A stretch of DNA of 64,000 bases. Origin: Levilactobacillus lanxiensis. GTDB taxonomy: Bacteria > Bacillota > Bacilli > Lactobacillales > Lactobacillaceae. Every line of letters begins with the position of its first letter. Position 1 is the first letter of the stretch. Both the position numbers and the translations under genes were made by a program. The DNA lies in contig NZ_BOLN01000004.1 of assembly GCF_016861655.1 (NCBI RefSeq), forward strand, positions 207,683 through 271,682, written 5' to 3'. The notes under the pieces are model-generated. The model made no database searches and was not told where the DNA came from. It saw only the letters and a list, made by a program, of their open reading frames with translations. This document shows, in pieces, positions 19,309-27,221 of the stretch.

Positions 19309-19353
19309 ACAGGATTGACCACTCATAAACTGAGCCGCCAATCCTGTTTTTTC
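19309..19353 (+). terminator. Rho-independent terminator, probably of the cdaA-cdaR-glmM transcript
   Basis: ACAGGATTG pairs with CAATCCTGT and is followed by TTTTTT. It lies about 550 bases after glmM, so S1 and S2 would be in the operon's 3' untranslated RNA. Confidence 0.75.
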
Positions 19354-19502
19354 TTGGGCTATTTGCTGGTGAACGGGAAATTGCTGTCAGTCATGAATGA
19401 CCCAATCGCCCAATGACTTACCCAATAAGTAGGCAAATAGGTGCGTGTTTTTTAAGATTTCCTTGTATAAATATTTCGATATACCGGTTTTGGCTTTTCT
19501 AA

Positions 19503-19531
19503 TTGACAACCCTGACGGAACGCTGTAAAGT
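19503..19531 (+). promoter_or_regulatory. glmS promoter
   Basis: TTGACA (19503-19508) and TAAAGT (19526-19531) are separated by 17 bases, leaving a leader of about 130 nt. No glmS ribozyme core was recognised in this leader. Confidence 0.75.
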
Positions 19532-19564
19532 ATAGTCATTCAGAGATGATTTTCAGGACGTTTC

Positions 19565-19578
19565 AGTCTATACCAATT
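19565..19578 (+). promoter_or_regulatory. Candidate NagR/YvoA (GntR-family) operator in the glmS leader
   Basis: AGTCTATACCAATT is the complement of AATTGGTATAGACT, close to the NagR/YvoA dre consensus (ATTGGTATAGACCAGT type). It lies about 35 bases downstream of the -10 box, where a bound repressor could act as a roadblock. Similar sites are seen at nagB. Confidence 0.6.
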
Positions 19579-19666
19579 TCTGAGAAAGCTCATTCATTTA
19601 ATTAATCAAATTATCCGACCCGTCCGGTTTACCGGAACCGGTGTCGAGCAAAGGAAGATATAAACT

Positions 19667-21484
19667 ATGTGTGGAATTGTTGGAGTTACGGGTAACGACA
19701 ACGCCGTTAAGATCTTAGTTGACGGCTTACAAAAACTGGAATACCGGGGTTACGATTCAGCTGGTATCTACGTGAACGACCAAAAGGGACAGGACTACTT
19801 GGTTAAAACCAAGGGTCGGATCTCTCAATTACGTTCAAAGATTACCCCAGACGTACACGGTTCTACTGGGATCGGTCATACGCGTTGGGCAACCCATGGG
19901 GTCGTTAGCGTGGACAACGCGCATCCTCATTTCTCAAACGACGACCGGTTCTACTTGGTTCACAACGGGGTCATCGACAACTTCCAAGAACTCAAGGCTA
20001 AGTACTTGAGCGATGTGCCTTTCAAGAGCCAAACGGATACCGAAGTTGTTGTACAATTGATCGACAAGTTTGCCGTTGAAGACAATTTGGATGCTAAGCA
20101 AGCCTTTCTTAAGACGTTGAGCCTGTTAAAGGGTTCCTCTTACGCCTTCCTGATGATGGACCGTGACCAACCAGACACGTTGTTCGTTGCCAAGAACAAG
20201 AGCCCACTGTTGATTGGGGTCGGCGATGGTTTTAACGTGGTCTGCTCCGATGCCTTGGCTATGTTGCGCGAAACGCATGACTTCCTGGAGTTGATGGATG
20301 GTGAAGTCGTTACCATCACGCCAGACAAGGTGGCCATTGAAGACGCTGACGGGAATGCCGTTGAACGGAAGACCTTCCACGTTGACATGAACGCCGACGA
20401 AGCCGACAAGGGGACTTACCCATTCTACATGTTGAAGGAAGTCGACGAACAACCTAACGTGATGCGCAAGTTAGCGCAAACTTACCTGTCAGAACACGGC
20501 GAACCAGAAATTGATGACAAGCTGTTGAAGGCGATGCAAGCCGCTGACCGTCTGTACATCGTGGGTGCTGGGACCAGCTACCATGCCGGTTTGATTGGGA
20601 AGCGTTTATTTGAAAACTTGGCTCACATCCCAACGGAAGTTCACGTTTCTTCTGAATTTGCCTATGAACAACCAATGTTATCAGAGAAGCCATTCTTCAT
20701 CTTCCTGACGCAATCCGGTGAAACGGCCGACAGTCGTGAAGTGCTGGTCAACGTGAACGATGCTGGCTACCCAAGCCTGACCATCACGAACGTCCAAAAC
20801 TCCACGTTGTCTCGTGAAGCGACCTACACGTTGCTGCTACATGCCGGTCCAGAAATTGCGGTTGCCTCAACCAAGGCTTACACGGCGCAAATCGCGTTGG
20901 AAGCCATCCTGGCTAAGGCCTTAGGTGAAGTGACGGGCCAAATCATCGCCCAAAACTTTAACATCCGTCAACAACTTGGTTTAGTTGCCACGGGGATGCA
21001 GGCCATCGTTGACGAAAAGGATAAGTTGGAAGCCATTTCGAACAACTACCTGTTGAAGACCAACCGGGCCTTCTACATTGGCCGGGGCATCGACCACGCC
21101 GTTTCTTTGGAAGCTGCCTTGAAGTTGAAGGAAATTTCTTACATTCAATGTGAAGGTTTTGCTTCCGGTGAATTGAAACATGGGACGATTGCCTTGATCG
21201 AAGAGGGCACGCCAGTCATTGGTTTCATCACCCAGGAAAAGACGGCCGGCCTGACTCGGAGTAACTTACAAGAAACCATGGCGCGGGGTGCCAAGACGTT
21301 GACCATCGTTCGCGAAGGTTTAGCCGTTGACGGCGACGACTTGATCCTGCCAGATGTTGATGAAATGTTAATGCCATTGCTGAGCGTTGTCCCAGCACAA
21401 CTGTTGGCTTACTACACTAGTCTGAACAAGGGCTTGGATGTTGATAAGCCACGGAACTTGGCCAAGAGTGTGACTGTTGAATAA
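19667..21484 (+). CDS. glmS: Glutamine-fructose-6-phosphate aminotransferase (isomerizing)
   Basis: GlmS forms glucosamine-6-phosphate from fructose-6-phosphate and glutamine, the entry to amino-sugar and wall synthesis. The 605 residues begin MCGIVGVTGN with the catalytic N-terminal Cys, then the glutaminase domain (GIGHTRWATHG), followed by two SIS domains (GAGTSYHAGLIG, TQSGETADSREVL) and the terminal NLAKSVTVE. AAAGGAAG precedes ATG 19667. With GlmM and NagB nearby this section sets flux into or out of UDP-GlcNAc. Confidence 0.98.
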   Translation: MCGIVGVTGNDNAVKILVDGLQKLEYRGYDSAGIYVNDQKGQDYLVKTKGRISQLRSKITPDVHGSTGIGHTRWATHGVVSVDNAHPHFSNDDRFYLVHNGVIDNFQELKAKYLSDVPFKSQTDTEVVVQLIDKFAVEDNLDAKQAFLKTLSLLKGSSYAFLMMDRDQPDTLFVAKNKSPLLIGVGDGFNVVCSDALAMLRETHDFLELMDGEVVTITPDKVAIEDADGNAVERKTFHVDMNADEADKGTYPFYMLKEVDEQPNVMRKLAQTYLSEHGEPEIDDKLLKAMQAADRLYIVGAGTSYHAGLIGKRLFENLAHIPTEVHVSSEFAYEQPMLSEKPFFIFLTQSGETADSREVLVNVNDAGYPSLTITNVQNSTLSREATYTLLLHAGPEIAVASTKAYTAQIALEAILAKALGEVTGQIIAQNFNIRQQLGLVATGMQAIVDEKDKLEAISNNYLLKTNRAFYIGRGIDHAVSLEAALKLKEISYIQCEGFASGELKHGTIALIEEGTPVIGFITQEKTAGLTRSNLQETMARGAKTLTIVREGLAVDGDDLILPDVDEMLMPLLSVVPAQLLAYYTSLNKGLDVDKPRNLAKSVTVE

Positions 21485-21496
21485 AGTTTCATCTGA

Positions 21497-21528
21497 GAGC
21501 TCCCCACTTGTTGGGTGGCTCTTTTTTT
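21497..21528 (+). terminator. Rho-independent terminator after glmS
   Basis: GAGCTCCCCAC and GGTGGCTC surround TTGTTG, followed by eight T. Part of this hairpin is repeated in inverted form at 21743-21759. Confidence 0.85.
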
Positions 21529-21759
21529 TGAGCTTTGGGTTCGCTCCCGGCGGCGGCTTTCAAAGTGCCCGGCTATGGGGCCGGTTCCAGACTGAGGGGC
21601 GGTCTTCCACCTCAACTTTGAGCCTGAGAAGCGGTCTCAAAGGTTGTCCCGTGGACTAGGCTGAGACAAAACCTCAGCCAAGACCACCGACACAGCCGGG
21701 AACTTTGAGCCGCCTCTGGTCGCTGGGACTGGTTCGGTGCGTGCCACCCAACAAGTGGG
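21503..21759 (+). repeat. Structured intergenic repeat, long form, copy L1
   Basis: Contains the long-form landmarks in forward order: CCCGGCGG, GGTTCCAGAC/GTCTTCC, CTTTGAGCC/GGTCTCAAAG, GGCTGAG/CTCAGCC, ACCACCGACACAGC, CCTCTGGTC. It is bracketed by a perfect 17-bp inverted repeat, CCCACTTGTTGGGTGGC at 21503 and its complement at 21743. The left half lies inside the glmS terminator. Other copies have different terminal arms. Confidence 0.85.
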
Positions 21760-21929
21760 TGGATTCAGCCGTCCTTGATGTCTACTACAGGTACAATACA
21801 ACTTCGGCCGTTGCTCGCTGATTGTTTCCCGGCACGCCATCACGAGAAAGTTGAGTAGCTTAGTTGGCTAATGACCCAGTAACGCGGCGTTTGTGACTGT
21901 CTTGGTGCTCGCCAGGGAACGTCTTTTTC

Positions 21930-21958
21930 TTGCGTTAACTTACTTTTAGTTGTATAGT
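21930..21958 (+). promoter_or_regulatory. Promoter of the 41-residue protein gene
   Basis: TTGCGT and TATAGT are separated by 17 bases, ending 34 bases before the start codon. Confidence 0.6.
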
Positions 21959-21992
21959 AATTGCAAATAATCTATGAAAGCGGGAGGTGAAA

Positions 21993-22118
21993 ATGATGAA
22001 ATATACGAAGCGAGTCGATAGTCATAAAAACCAGAAGCAAAAGGATGCCACTTTTGAAAAATTCCGCAAGCAACAGAACGATTTAAGCGCCAACCGGCGG
22101 GGAATTCGGCGGAAGTAG
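21993..22118 (+). CDS. Small basic protein, 41 residues
   Basis: A short open frame with a full expression set: promoter, GGGAGG (21982-21987) 5 bases before ATG 21993, and its own terminator. The product starts MMKYTKRVDSHKNQKQKD and ends NRRGIRRK; it is very basic and rich in Lys, Arg, Gln and Asn, with no membrane segment. This suggests an RNA- or ribosome-associated microprotein, but I recognise no family. Confidence 0.65.
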   Translation: MMKYTKRVDSHKNQKQKDATFEKFRKQQNDLSANRRGIRRK

Positions 22119-22119
22119 T

Positions 22120-22153
22120 GGGACGGTAGCCATTTTGGCGGTCGTCCTTTTTG
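22120..22153 (+). terminator. Rho-independent terminator of the 41-residue protein gene
   Basis: GGGACGGTAGCCATTTTGGC with GGTCGTCC forms the stem, followed by TTTTTG. Confidence 0.75.
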
Positions 22154-22187
22154 TTTTCAAAAATTTTCAAAATCCCGAGCAAATAAC

Positions 22188-22228
22188 TTGCAAAACTGGT
22201 CTAGAGCATTTATAATTGGCCTATACCA
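22188..22228 (+). promoter_or_regulatory. nagB promoter with two NagR-like operators
   Basis: TTGCAA (22188-22193) and TATAAT (22211-22216) are spaced by 17 bases. Two related imperfect palindromes overlap it: TGGTCTAGAGCA (22197-22208) between the hexamers and TGGCCTATACCA (22217-22228) just after the -10. Both resemble the GntR/HutC-type NagR (YvoA) dre core TGGTNTAGACCA, so repression relieved by amino-sugar phosphates is predicted. Confidence 0.65.
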
Positions 22229-22251
22229 TTAAGAGAGGGAGACTGAATGAT

Positions 22252-22974
22252 ATGAAACAATTGACGAACATGAAGGTACAAATTGTTAGCGACAAGCAAG
22301 CAGGGGGCCAAGCCGGCTTCCGGGTCTTTGAAGATGCGTTACAGAACGGGGCCAAGGTTTTAGGCTTAGCAACTGGGAGCACGCCAGTCACCATTTATGA
22401 ACAATTGGCTGCGAGCGATTTGGACTTCAGTCAATTAACGTCGGTCAACCTGGACGAATACGTTGGTTTGAACGCAGACCATCCACAAAGCTACCATTAC
22501 TTTATGCAAGAACACTTATTCAACGCTAAACCTTTTGCACATTCATATGTCCCAGATGGGGCTGATTTGGATGCGGCTAAGGCCACTAGCGAATACGATC
22601 AAATCATTGCGGAAAACCCGATTGATTTACAACTGTTGGGCTTGGGTAAGAACGGCCACATCGGCTTTAACGAACCCGGGACTGACCCCGACTCAACGAC
22701 CCACAAGGTGATGTTGACGGATTCGACCATTGACGCCAATGCGCGGTTCTTTGACAACGCCGATGAAGTGCCACGTTACGCTTATTCCATGGGTATCGGA
22801 TCCATTTTAAAGGCCAAGCAAATCCTGATTGTTGCCTACGGTGAAGCCAAGGCTGCCGCGGTTGCTGCCATGATTCAAGGTCCCGTAACGCCAGACGTGC
22901 CAGCCAGCTATTTGCAGACTCATCCGAATGTGACCGTGATCTTGGATGAAGCCGCTGCAAGTCAGTTAGATTAA
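22252..22974 (+). CDS. nagB: Glucosamine-6-phosphate deaminase
   Basis: NagB converts glucosamine-6-phosphate to fructose-6-phosphate and ammonia, opposing GlmS. The 240-residue length is that of the short Firmicute form. Motifs: [25 protein letters not shown] and [16 protein letters not shown] (catalytic Asp/His region). ATG 22252 follows GAGAGGGAG; the longer frame from TTG 22217 runs through the promoter. nagA and the predicted nagR are not adjacent. Confidence 0.95.
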   Translation: MKQLTNMKVQIVSDKQAGGQAGFRVFEDALQNGAKVLGLATGSTPVTIYEQLAASDLDFSQLTSVNLDEYVGLNADHPQSYHYFMQEHLFNAKPFAHSYVPDGADLDAAKATSEYDQIIAENPIDLQLLGLGKNGHIGFNEPGTDPDSTTHKVMLTDSTIDANARFFDNADEVPRYAYSMGIGSILKAKQILIVAYGEAKAAAVAAMIQGPVTPDVPASYLQTHPNVTVILDEAAASQLD

Positions 22975-23076
22975 GTCTTTGTTTCAACCGCATTTTCTCT
23001 TGAATTTTCCTTTCTGCACCCGGGGCACATATGGTATTCTTGTCCTGGAAGCGATTTTAAGGGGGAAACCGGTAAA

Positions 23077-24522
23077 ATGAAGCGAACGAAACGATGGCTA
23101 CTAGCCGCGCTCGTCTTGGGTGTCGGCGTCGGTGGCTTTACCATTAGTAAGGGGACGGGGCATGCGGCGACCACCGACCCACAAACCTTTATCTCAACTT
23201 TAAAGAGTCCGGTCACGACGGTGGCAAACAAGTATAAATTGTATCCGTCTGTGATGATGGCTCAGGCTGCCTTAGAGAGCGCTTGGGGGACCAGTACGCT
23301 CACCACTACCGCCAATAATTACTTTGGCATTAAAGGCGCCTATAATGGCCAATCCGTGACGATGCAGACGTCCGAGTACGATAGTAATGGACAGTTATAC
23401 TATACAAATGCCAACTTTAGAAAATATCCAAGCGCCAAGGCCTCAATGACGGACAACGCCACGTTGTTACGCAATGGGACCAGTTACAATCCCACGATTT
23501 ACAGTGGGACCTGGCGGGAAAATGCGGCGACTTACAGTGACGCAGCCAATGCGCTGACCAACACGTACGCCACCGCCCCAACCTATGGTAGCAGTCTCAT
23601 CTCGATTATTAAGACGTATAATCTGAGTTCGCTGCTAGATGGAAGCTCGACAAGTTCATCCAGCAGCTCCTCTAACAGTAGCAGTGCGGATACCGCGGCA
23701 CCTAAGCCGAAGCCCGTCGTGTATGACAAGGCGACGTACTTTGGTGCGAGTGGGACCCAAACAGCTCGGTTGAACGCCCAATACACCAGCTACCGTCTGT
23801 ACAACCACATCAAGGGGACCCGCGAGAAGGTCACGAAGACGGCCTGGAACAAGGTTAGAGCTGGCCAGGATGTTCAGGTTTACCTGGATATGCGTGGGGT
23901 CAAGAAGGCCACGACGACTGGCAAGAAGACCACCTGGTACCGGCTGAAATTTACTGACAGCAGTTCAGCCAAGAAGTATTGGGTGTACGGCAAAGCGTTA
24001 ACCTTGCCAACTGTTAAATACACCAAAGGGTCGGCCACGGTCAAGGTAAACAGCGCGTTGAGTGGGAGTTACTACAACCACGTGTTCAATTCGCCGTACC
24101 TGGCCAAGTCCATGGGCACGCTGAAGAAGTTAACGGCAAAGTCCTACACGGCTGATAATCAGGCGGTGAAGACGCAGGATGGGGTCAAATCGACCTGGTA
24201 CCGGATCAAGGTTGGCGACGATAAGTATTGGATTGCGTCAACGGAAACGGCTGCCAGTCCCCAGTATGACTACGTTTTGTATTCAGCGGCCAGTGGCACC
24301 AAGAAACTGAGCGCCAAGTACAAAAAGTATACGCTTTACAATCACGTGAAGAAGACCCATTTTAACCAGGAAAGCTATAAATGGCCGAGCGGGAGTAAGA
24401 AGGGCGCAAAGGTTACGGTGAACTATAAGGGACTCAAGACGGCCTACGGGACGACTTGGTACCGCATCCAGTTCAGCGGCAACAAGACCAATTACTGGGT
24501 CGATTCACGGGCGTTAGCTTAA
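23077..24522 (+). CDS. Secreted N-acetylglucosaminidase with C-terminal GW-like modules
   Basis: A 481-residue autolysin-type wall hydrolase. Signal peptide (about 1-31), then a GH73 glucosaminidase domain (about 32-185) with QAALESAWGTS holding the catalytic Glu and NNYFGIKGAYNG, a Ser-rich linker (about 188-207), and three C-terminal modules of about 80 residues each. These share LYNHV, TWYR(I/L) and YWV motifs and end in patterns such as YWVDSRALA, typical of GW/SH3-like modules that bind teichoic acids. Likely role: glycan-strand cleavage in cell separation. GGGGGAAA precedes ATG 23077. Confidence 0.9.
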   Translation: MKRTKRWLLAALVLGVGVGGFTISKGTGHAATTDPQTFISTLKSPVTTVANKYKLYPSVMMAQAALESAWGTSTLTTTANNYFGIKGAYNGQSVTMQTSEYDSNGQLYYTNANFRKYPSAKASMTDNATLLRNGTSYNPTIYSGTWRENAATYSDAANALTNTYATAPTYGSSLISIIKTYNLSSLLDGSSTSSSSSSSNSSSADTAAPKPKPVVYDKATYFGASGTQTARLNAQYTSYRLYNHIKGTREKVTKTAWNKVRAGQDVQVYLDMRGVKKATTTGKKTTWYRLKFTDSSSAKKYWVYGKALTLPTVKYTKGSATVKVNSALSGSYYNHVFNSPYLAKSMGTLKKLTAKSYTADNQAVKTQDGVKSTWYRIKVGDDKYWIASTETAASPQYDYVLYSAASGTKKLSAKYKKYTLYNHVKKTHFNQESYKWPSGSKKGAKVTVNYKGLKTAYGTTWYRIQFSGNKTNYWVDSRALA

Positions 24523-24542
24523 TTAAATAGAGTGATTCGAAG

Positions 24543-24575
24543 GTTTGGTAGCCGTGGGGCTGCTGAACCTTTTTG
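24543..24575 (+). terminator. Rho-independent terminator after the glucosaminidase
   Basis: AAGGTTTGGTAGCC and GGCTGCTGAACCTT form an imperfect stem followed by TTTTT. Confidence 0.75.
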
Positions 24576-24650
24576 CGTTTTGGACATCGCGGACACCTTA
24601 ACAAATCGCTAAGGCTGACTAGAAAGTTCCCACAAGTCACAAATATTTGG

Positions 24651-24656
24651 TATAAT
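24651..24656 (+). promoter_or_regulatory. Extended -10 promoter upstream of tagH
   Basis: TGGTATAAT is an extended -10 box; no good -35 is visible. The leader of about 70 nt holds the inverted repeat CCCGGTACG/CGTTTACGGG. Confidence 0.5.
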
Positions 24657-24728
24657 ACAACAGACTGAGCCCGGTACGTTTACGGGCCGCATAAGGAAAC
24701 GTAAAAATTGAGTTAGGAAGTTTAATTC

Positions 24729-25814
24729 ATGGATAATTCTTACAAAATTAAAGTACAACACGTTACGAAGGAATACGATCTGTACAAGAGCCAAGCGGAA
24801 AAACTGCGCGCGTTCTTCTCACTGAGTAACTCCACCGTGCCACATTTCTGGTCATTGATGGGCATCTCCCTGGAAGTAAAGCCGGGCGAAACCCTGGGCC
24901 TGATTGGGGTCAACGGTTCCGGAAAGTCGACGCTGTCCAACATCATTTCTGGCATCATTCCCCAAACGACGGGGACGGTCGATGTTCGCGGGGATACCTC
25001 AATCATCGCCATCGGTGCCGGCTTACGGGGGAACCTGACCGGATTGGAAAACATTCGGTTGAAGGCCTTGATGCAGGGGCTGACTAATCCCGAAATTGAT
25101 GCGTTAATGGATGACATCGTGTCCTTCGCTGATATTGGTGATTTCTTATACCAACCAGTTAAGAGTTACTCTTCTGGGATGAAGTCACGGCTGGGCTTTT
25201 CTATTGCCGTGCACGTGAACCCAGACATCTTGATCATTGATGAAGCGTTGTCCGTTGGGGATGATACCTTCTACCAAAAGTGTGTGGACAAGATTTCTGA
25301 GTTTAAAGACGAGGGTAAGACCATCGTCTTCGTCAGTCACTCCCTGAAGCAAGTGGAAATTCTGTGTGACCGCGTCGCTTGGATTCACTACGGGACGCTC
25401 AAGGAAATTGGTGCGACCGCTGATGTGGTCAAGCACTACCGCGAATTCACCAAGTGGTTCAAGGGTCAGACCAAGAAGGAAAAGAAGCACTTCCAACGTC
25501 AAATGAAGACCAACCAAAAGTCCTTTGATATTGACGCTTACCAGAAACAGGTCACCGAAGAACGTCAAGCGGCGGCACCAGATGATCCAAACGTGGCAGC
25601 CGAGGTCAAGAAGGACTTCTATGGCTCAGTCATCAGTGAAAAGATGAGCTGGGGCAATCGCCTCTTAACCTTCGGGGTTGCCATCGTCTTTGTCCTGGCG
25701 TGCCTGGTCAACGTTTCGGGTCACTCAGTGAGTGAAGTCCTGCAAAACCCAGGGAGCATTGTGCACCCAGAAACGGTGCTTCACGATTCAAACAAAACAA
25801 CAAATGTGAAATAA
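24729..25814 (+). CDS. tagH: Teichoic acid export ABC ATPase TagH-like
   Basis: The ATP-binding half of the exporter that moves wall teichoic acid or a related polysaccharide across the membrane. Residues about 1-240 form the ATPase: Walker A GVNGSGKSTLSN, signature YSSGMKSRLGF, Walker B ILIIDEALSVGD (the ALSVGD variant marks the polysaccharide-export subfamily). A charged region follows and one membrane helix lies near 315-335 (LLTFGVAIVFVLACLVNV). The usual partner permease TagG is not adjacent. ATG 24729. Confidence 0.85.
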   Translation: MDNSYKIKVQHVTKEYDLYKSQAEKLRAFFSLSNSTVPHFWSLMGISLEVKPGETLGLIGVNGSGKSTLSNIISGIIPQTTGTVDVRGDTSIIAIGAGLRGNLTGLENIRLKALMQGLTNPEIDALMDDIVSFADIGDFLYQPVKSYSSGMKSRLGFSIAVHVNPDILIIDEALSVGDDTFYQKCVDKISEFKDEGKTIVFVSHSLKQVEILCDRVAWIHYGTLKEIGATADVVKHYREFTKWFKGQTKKEKKHFQRQMKTNQKSFDIDAYQKQVTEERQAAAPDDPNVAAEVKKDFYGSVISEKMSWGNRLLTFGVAIVFVLACLVNVSGHSVSEVLQNPGSIVHPETVLHDSNKTTNVK

Positions 25815-25955
25815 ATTAGAGAATAATAAGAATACAGATAGATTTTTATTATTTTTCGTGGTATCTTTAAGTTACCATTTATTTACCCCTTTATTTGATT
25901 TCCCAATGAACCGAATAAAGGTTTATCTCTCATTTGGTGAAGACTAAATGGCGGG

Positions 25956-25983
25956 GACGAGAAGAAATTCTCGGTCTCTTTTT
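25956..25983 (+). terminator. Rho-independent terminator in the 3' region of tagH
   Basis: GACGAGAA and TTCTCGGTC close a GAAA loop, followed by TCTTTTT. Confidence 0.75.
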
Positions 25984-26019
25984 GTAGAGTGCGGAGCGAG
26001 CCGTTTAGACTCTGAGCAT

Positions 26020-26432
26020 TAACGTGGCAAAGGGAATATCCCCGAACTTGGGATATTTTCTTTGCCGGGTTAAGCGCAGGAGTCTGGCTCGCGTAGCACG
26101 TTTCGGAAGCTGCCAGTATCGGGATAGTTCCGTGGAGAACCAAGCAAACGACCTAAAGTTAAGATAAGATTTAAGGGATATCTCCGGGTTTGGGTCGTTT
26201 CCGTTACGGTGTTAAGCGGAACCAGTTGCCCCGCGTAGCACGTTTCAGAAGCTGCCAGTACCGGGATAGTTCCGCGAGGAGCCAAGCAAACAATCTAAAA
26301 CAAGATAAGATCTAAGGACTATGCCAGGCTTGGGTCATTGCTTAGTCGGGGTTAAGCGCAGGGACCTGCCCCGCGTAGCACGTTTCGGAAGTTGCCAGTA
26401 TCGGGATAGTTCCGCGAGGAGCCAAGCAAAAC
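26020..26432 (+). repeat. Three tandem structured repeats of about 140 bp (candidate ncRNA)
   Basis: Three imperfect head-to-tail copies of an approximately 80-base core begin with GTTAAGCG at 26069, 26211 and 26351 (periods 142 and 140). Each core contains CGCGTAGCACGTTTC, GAAG(C/T)TGCCAGTA, CGGGATAGTTCCG and ends CCAAGCAAA. Shared pairings include GGAA/TTCC and, in copies 2 and 3, CCCGCG/CGCGAGG. The first copy is preceded by GGCAAAGGGAATATCCC paired with GGGATATTTTCTTTGCC. No convincing open frame with a ribosome site runs through the cores on either strand, and a terminator follows at 26454-26488. Confidence 0.7.
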
Positions 26433-26453
26433 TTAAACCAAATAACGTTAATT

Positions 26454-26488
26454 AAGAGCTACCAATTACAAGGTGGCTCTTTTCTTTT
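26454..26488 (+). terminator. Terminator closing the tandem-repeat region
   Basis: AAGAGCTACC and GGTGGCTCTT form the stem, followed by TTCTTTT. Confidence 0.85.
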
Positions 26489-26604
26489 AAAGTGGAATCA
26501 AAACGCACTTTAATAAAACTCACCAACCCAACCGCGCACAAATTAATACCGTCGCAAAGCACTTGCAGTAAACTAGCCCCAACCAAAAAGGGAAGGCAAT
26601 CCAC

Positions 26605-26892
26605 ATGAACAAAACTAGTCGGCGAATTCTCATTGAAATGATCAGCGGTGGTTTAGTCACAGCAATCGCGATGCTACTGTGGGGCGGTTTTGATGCCTGG
26701 ATTGCTCGGGCAGATGATATCACGCCACTTAGGGTAGACTTTTTTCACATCACCTTTTACCGGGTCACACAGGCGATTGGCCAATTTCACGGTCAAATTT
26801 TTCCCGTGAACGCTGGAATCCTTCTGGTCATTGGTGCGGTCTTGGTAGTGGGCTTAGTTGAACTCTGGCGCAAGCTGAGCCACGCCAACTAG
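26605..26892 (+). CDS. Small two-helix membrane protein
   Basis: A 95-residue protein with two hydrophobic helices (IEMISGGLVTAIAMLLWGGF and NAGILLVIGAVLVVGLVEL) joined by a polar loop of about 50 residues. AAAGGGAAGG (26587-26596) precedes ATG 26605. I recognise no family. It stands alone between the tandem-repeat region and the predicted small RNA. Confidence 0.65.
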   Translation: MNKTSRRILIEMISGGLVTAIAMLLWGGFDAWIARADDITPLRVDFFHITFYRVTQAIGQFHGQIFPVNAGILLVIGAVLVVGLVELWRKLSHAN

Positions 26893-27053
26893 CGGCCAAG
26901 TTACAGACCATTTTCAAATGCGACACAAAATATATTTTTTTAAATAACCGTCAATCCGGTCCAACCCTATGTAGGAGTGGGGAGTAACTGGTGAGCACCC
27001 AAACTGATAACGTAAAATAATAGTGAAAATCACCAACTATTTTTTGAAAGCTA

Positions 27054-27082
27054 TTGACAGCGCTTACAAAAACCGGTATATT
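27054..27082 (+). promoter_or_regulatory. Strong promoter overlapped by a cre site
   Basis: TTGACA (27054-27059) and TATATT (27077-27082) have the ideal 17-base spacing. TGACAGCGCTTACA (27055-27068) matches the CcpA consensus TGAAAGCGCTTACA except one base and covers the -35 region, predicting repression by CcpA when good sugars are present. Confidence 0.75.
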
Positions 27083-27088
27083 ATATCT

Positions 27089-27174
27089 CGTAAGGTATTA
27101 ATAATTACCTTCTAATCAATTCTCTTTCTCTCTTATGCCGACCACTGCCATTCCCTGGTAGTGGTTTTGTTTTG
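27089..27174 (+). ncRNA. Candidate catabolite-controlled small RNA, about 86 nt
   Basis: The strong promoter and an intrinsic terminator (ACCACTGCCA/TGGTAGTGGT plus TTTGTTTT, 27141-27174) define a short transcript with no open frame. It has a 5' hairpin (AAGGTA/TACCTT), then an unpaired pyrimidine-rich stretch TTCTCTTTCTCTCTTATG that could pair with Shine-Dalgarno sequences, then the terminator. A second -10 box (TATAAT 27188-27193) serves the next gene, so this is more likely a separate RNA than a leader, though attenuation of that gene is an alternative. Confidence 0.6.
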
Positions 27175-27221
27175 CCCAAAATCACGGTATAATAGAAGCA
27201 TTGTGCGGAGGCGATTTAAAA

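Noticed and set aside
19532..19666. glmS self-cleaving ribozyme
   Set aside because: The leader is only about 130 nt and none of the conserved ribozyme core was recognised; a NagR-like site explains regulation better.
25883..26285. Minus-strand frames of 86 and 71 codons with similar starts (GTIPILAASETCYA)
   Set aside because: They follow the tandem repeat periodicity, lack ribosome sites and conserved composition; better explained as shadows of structured repeats.
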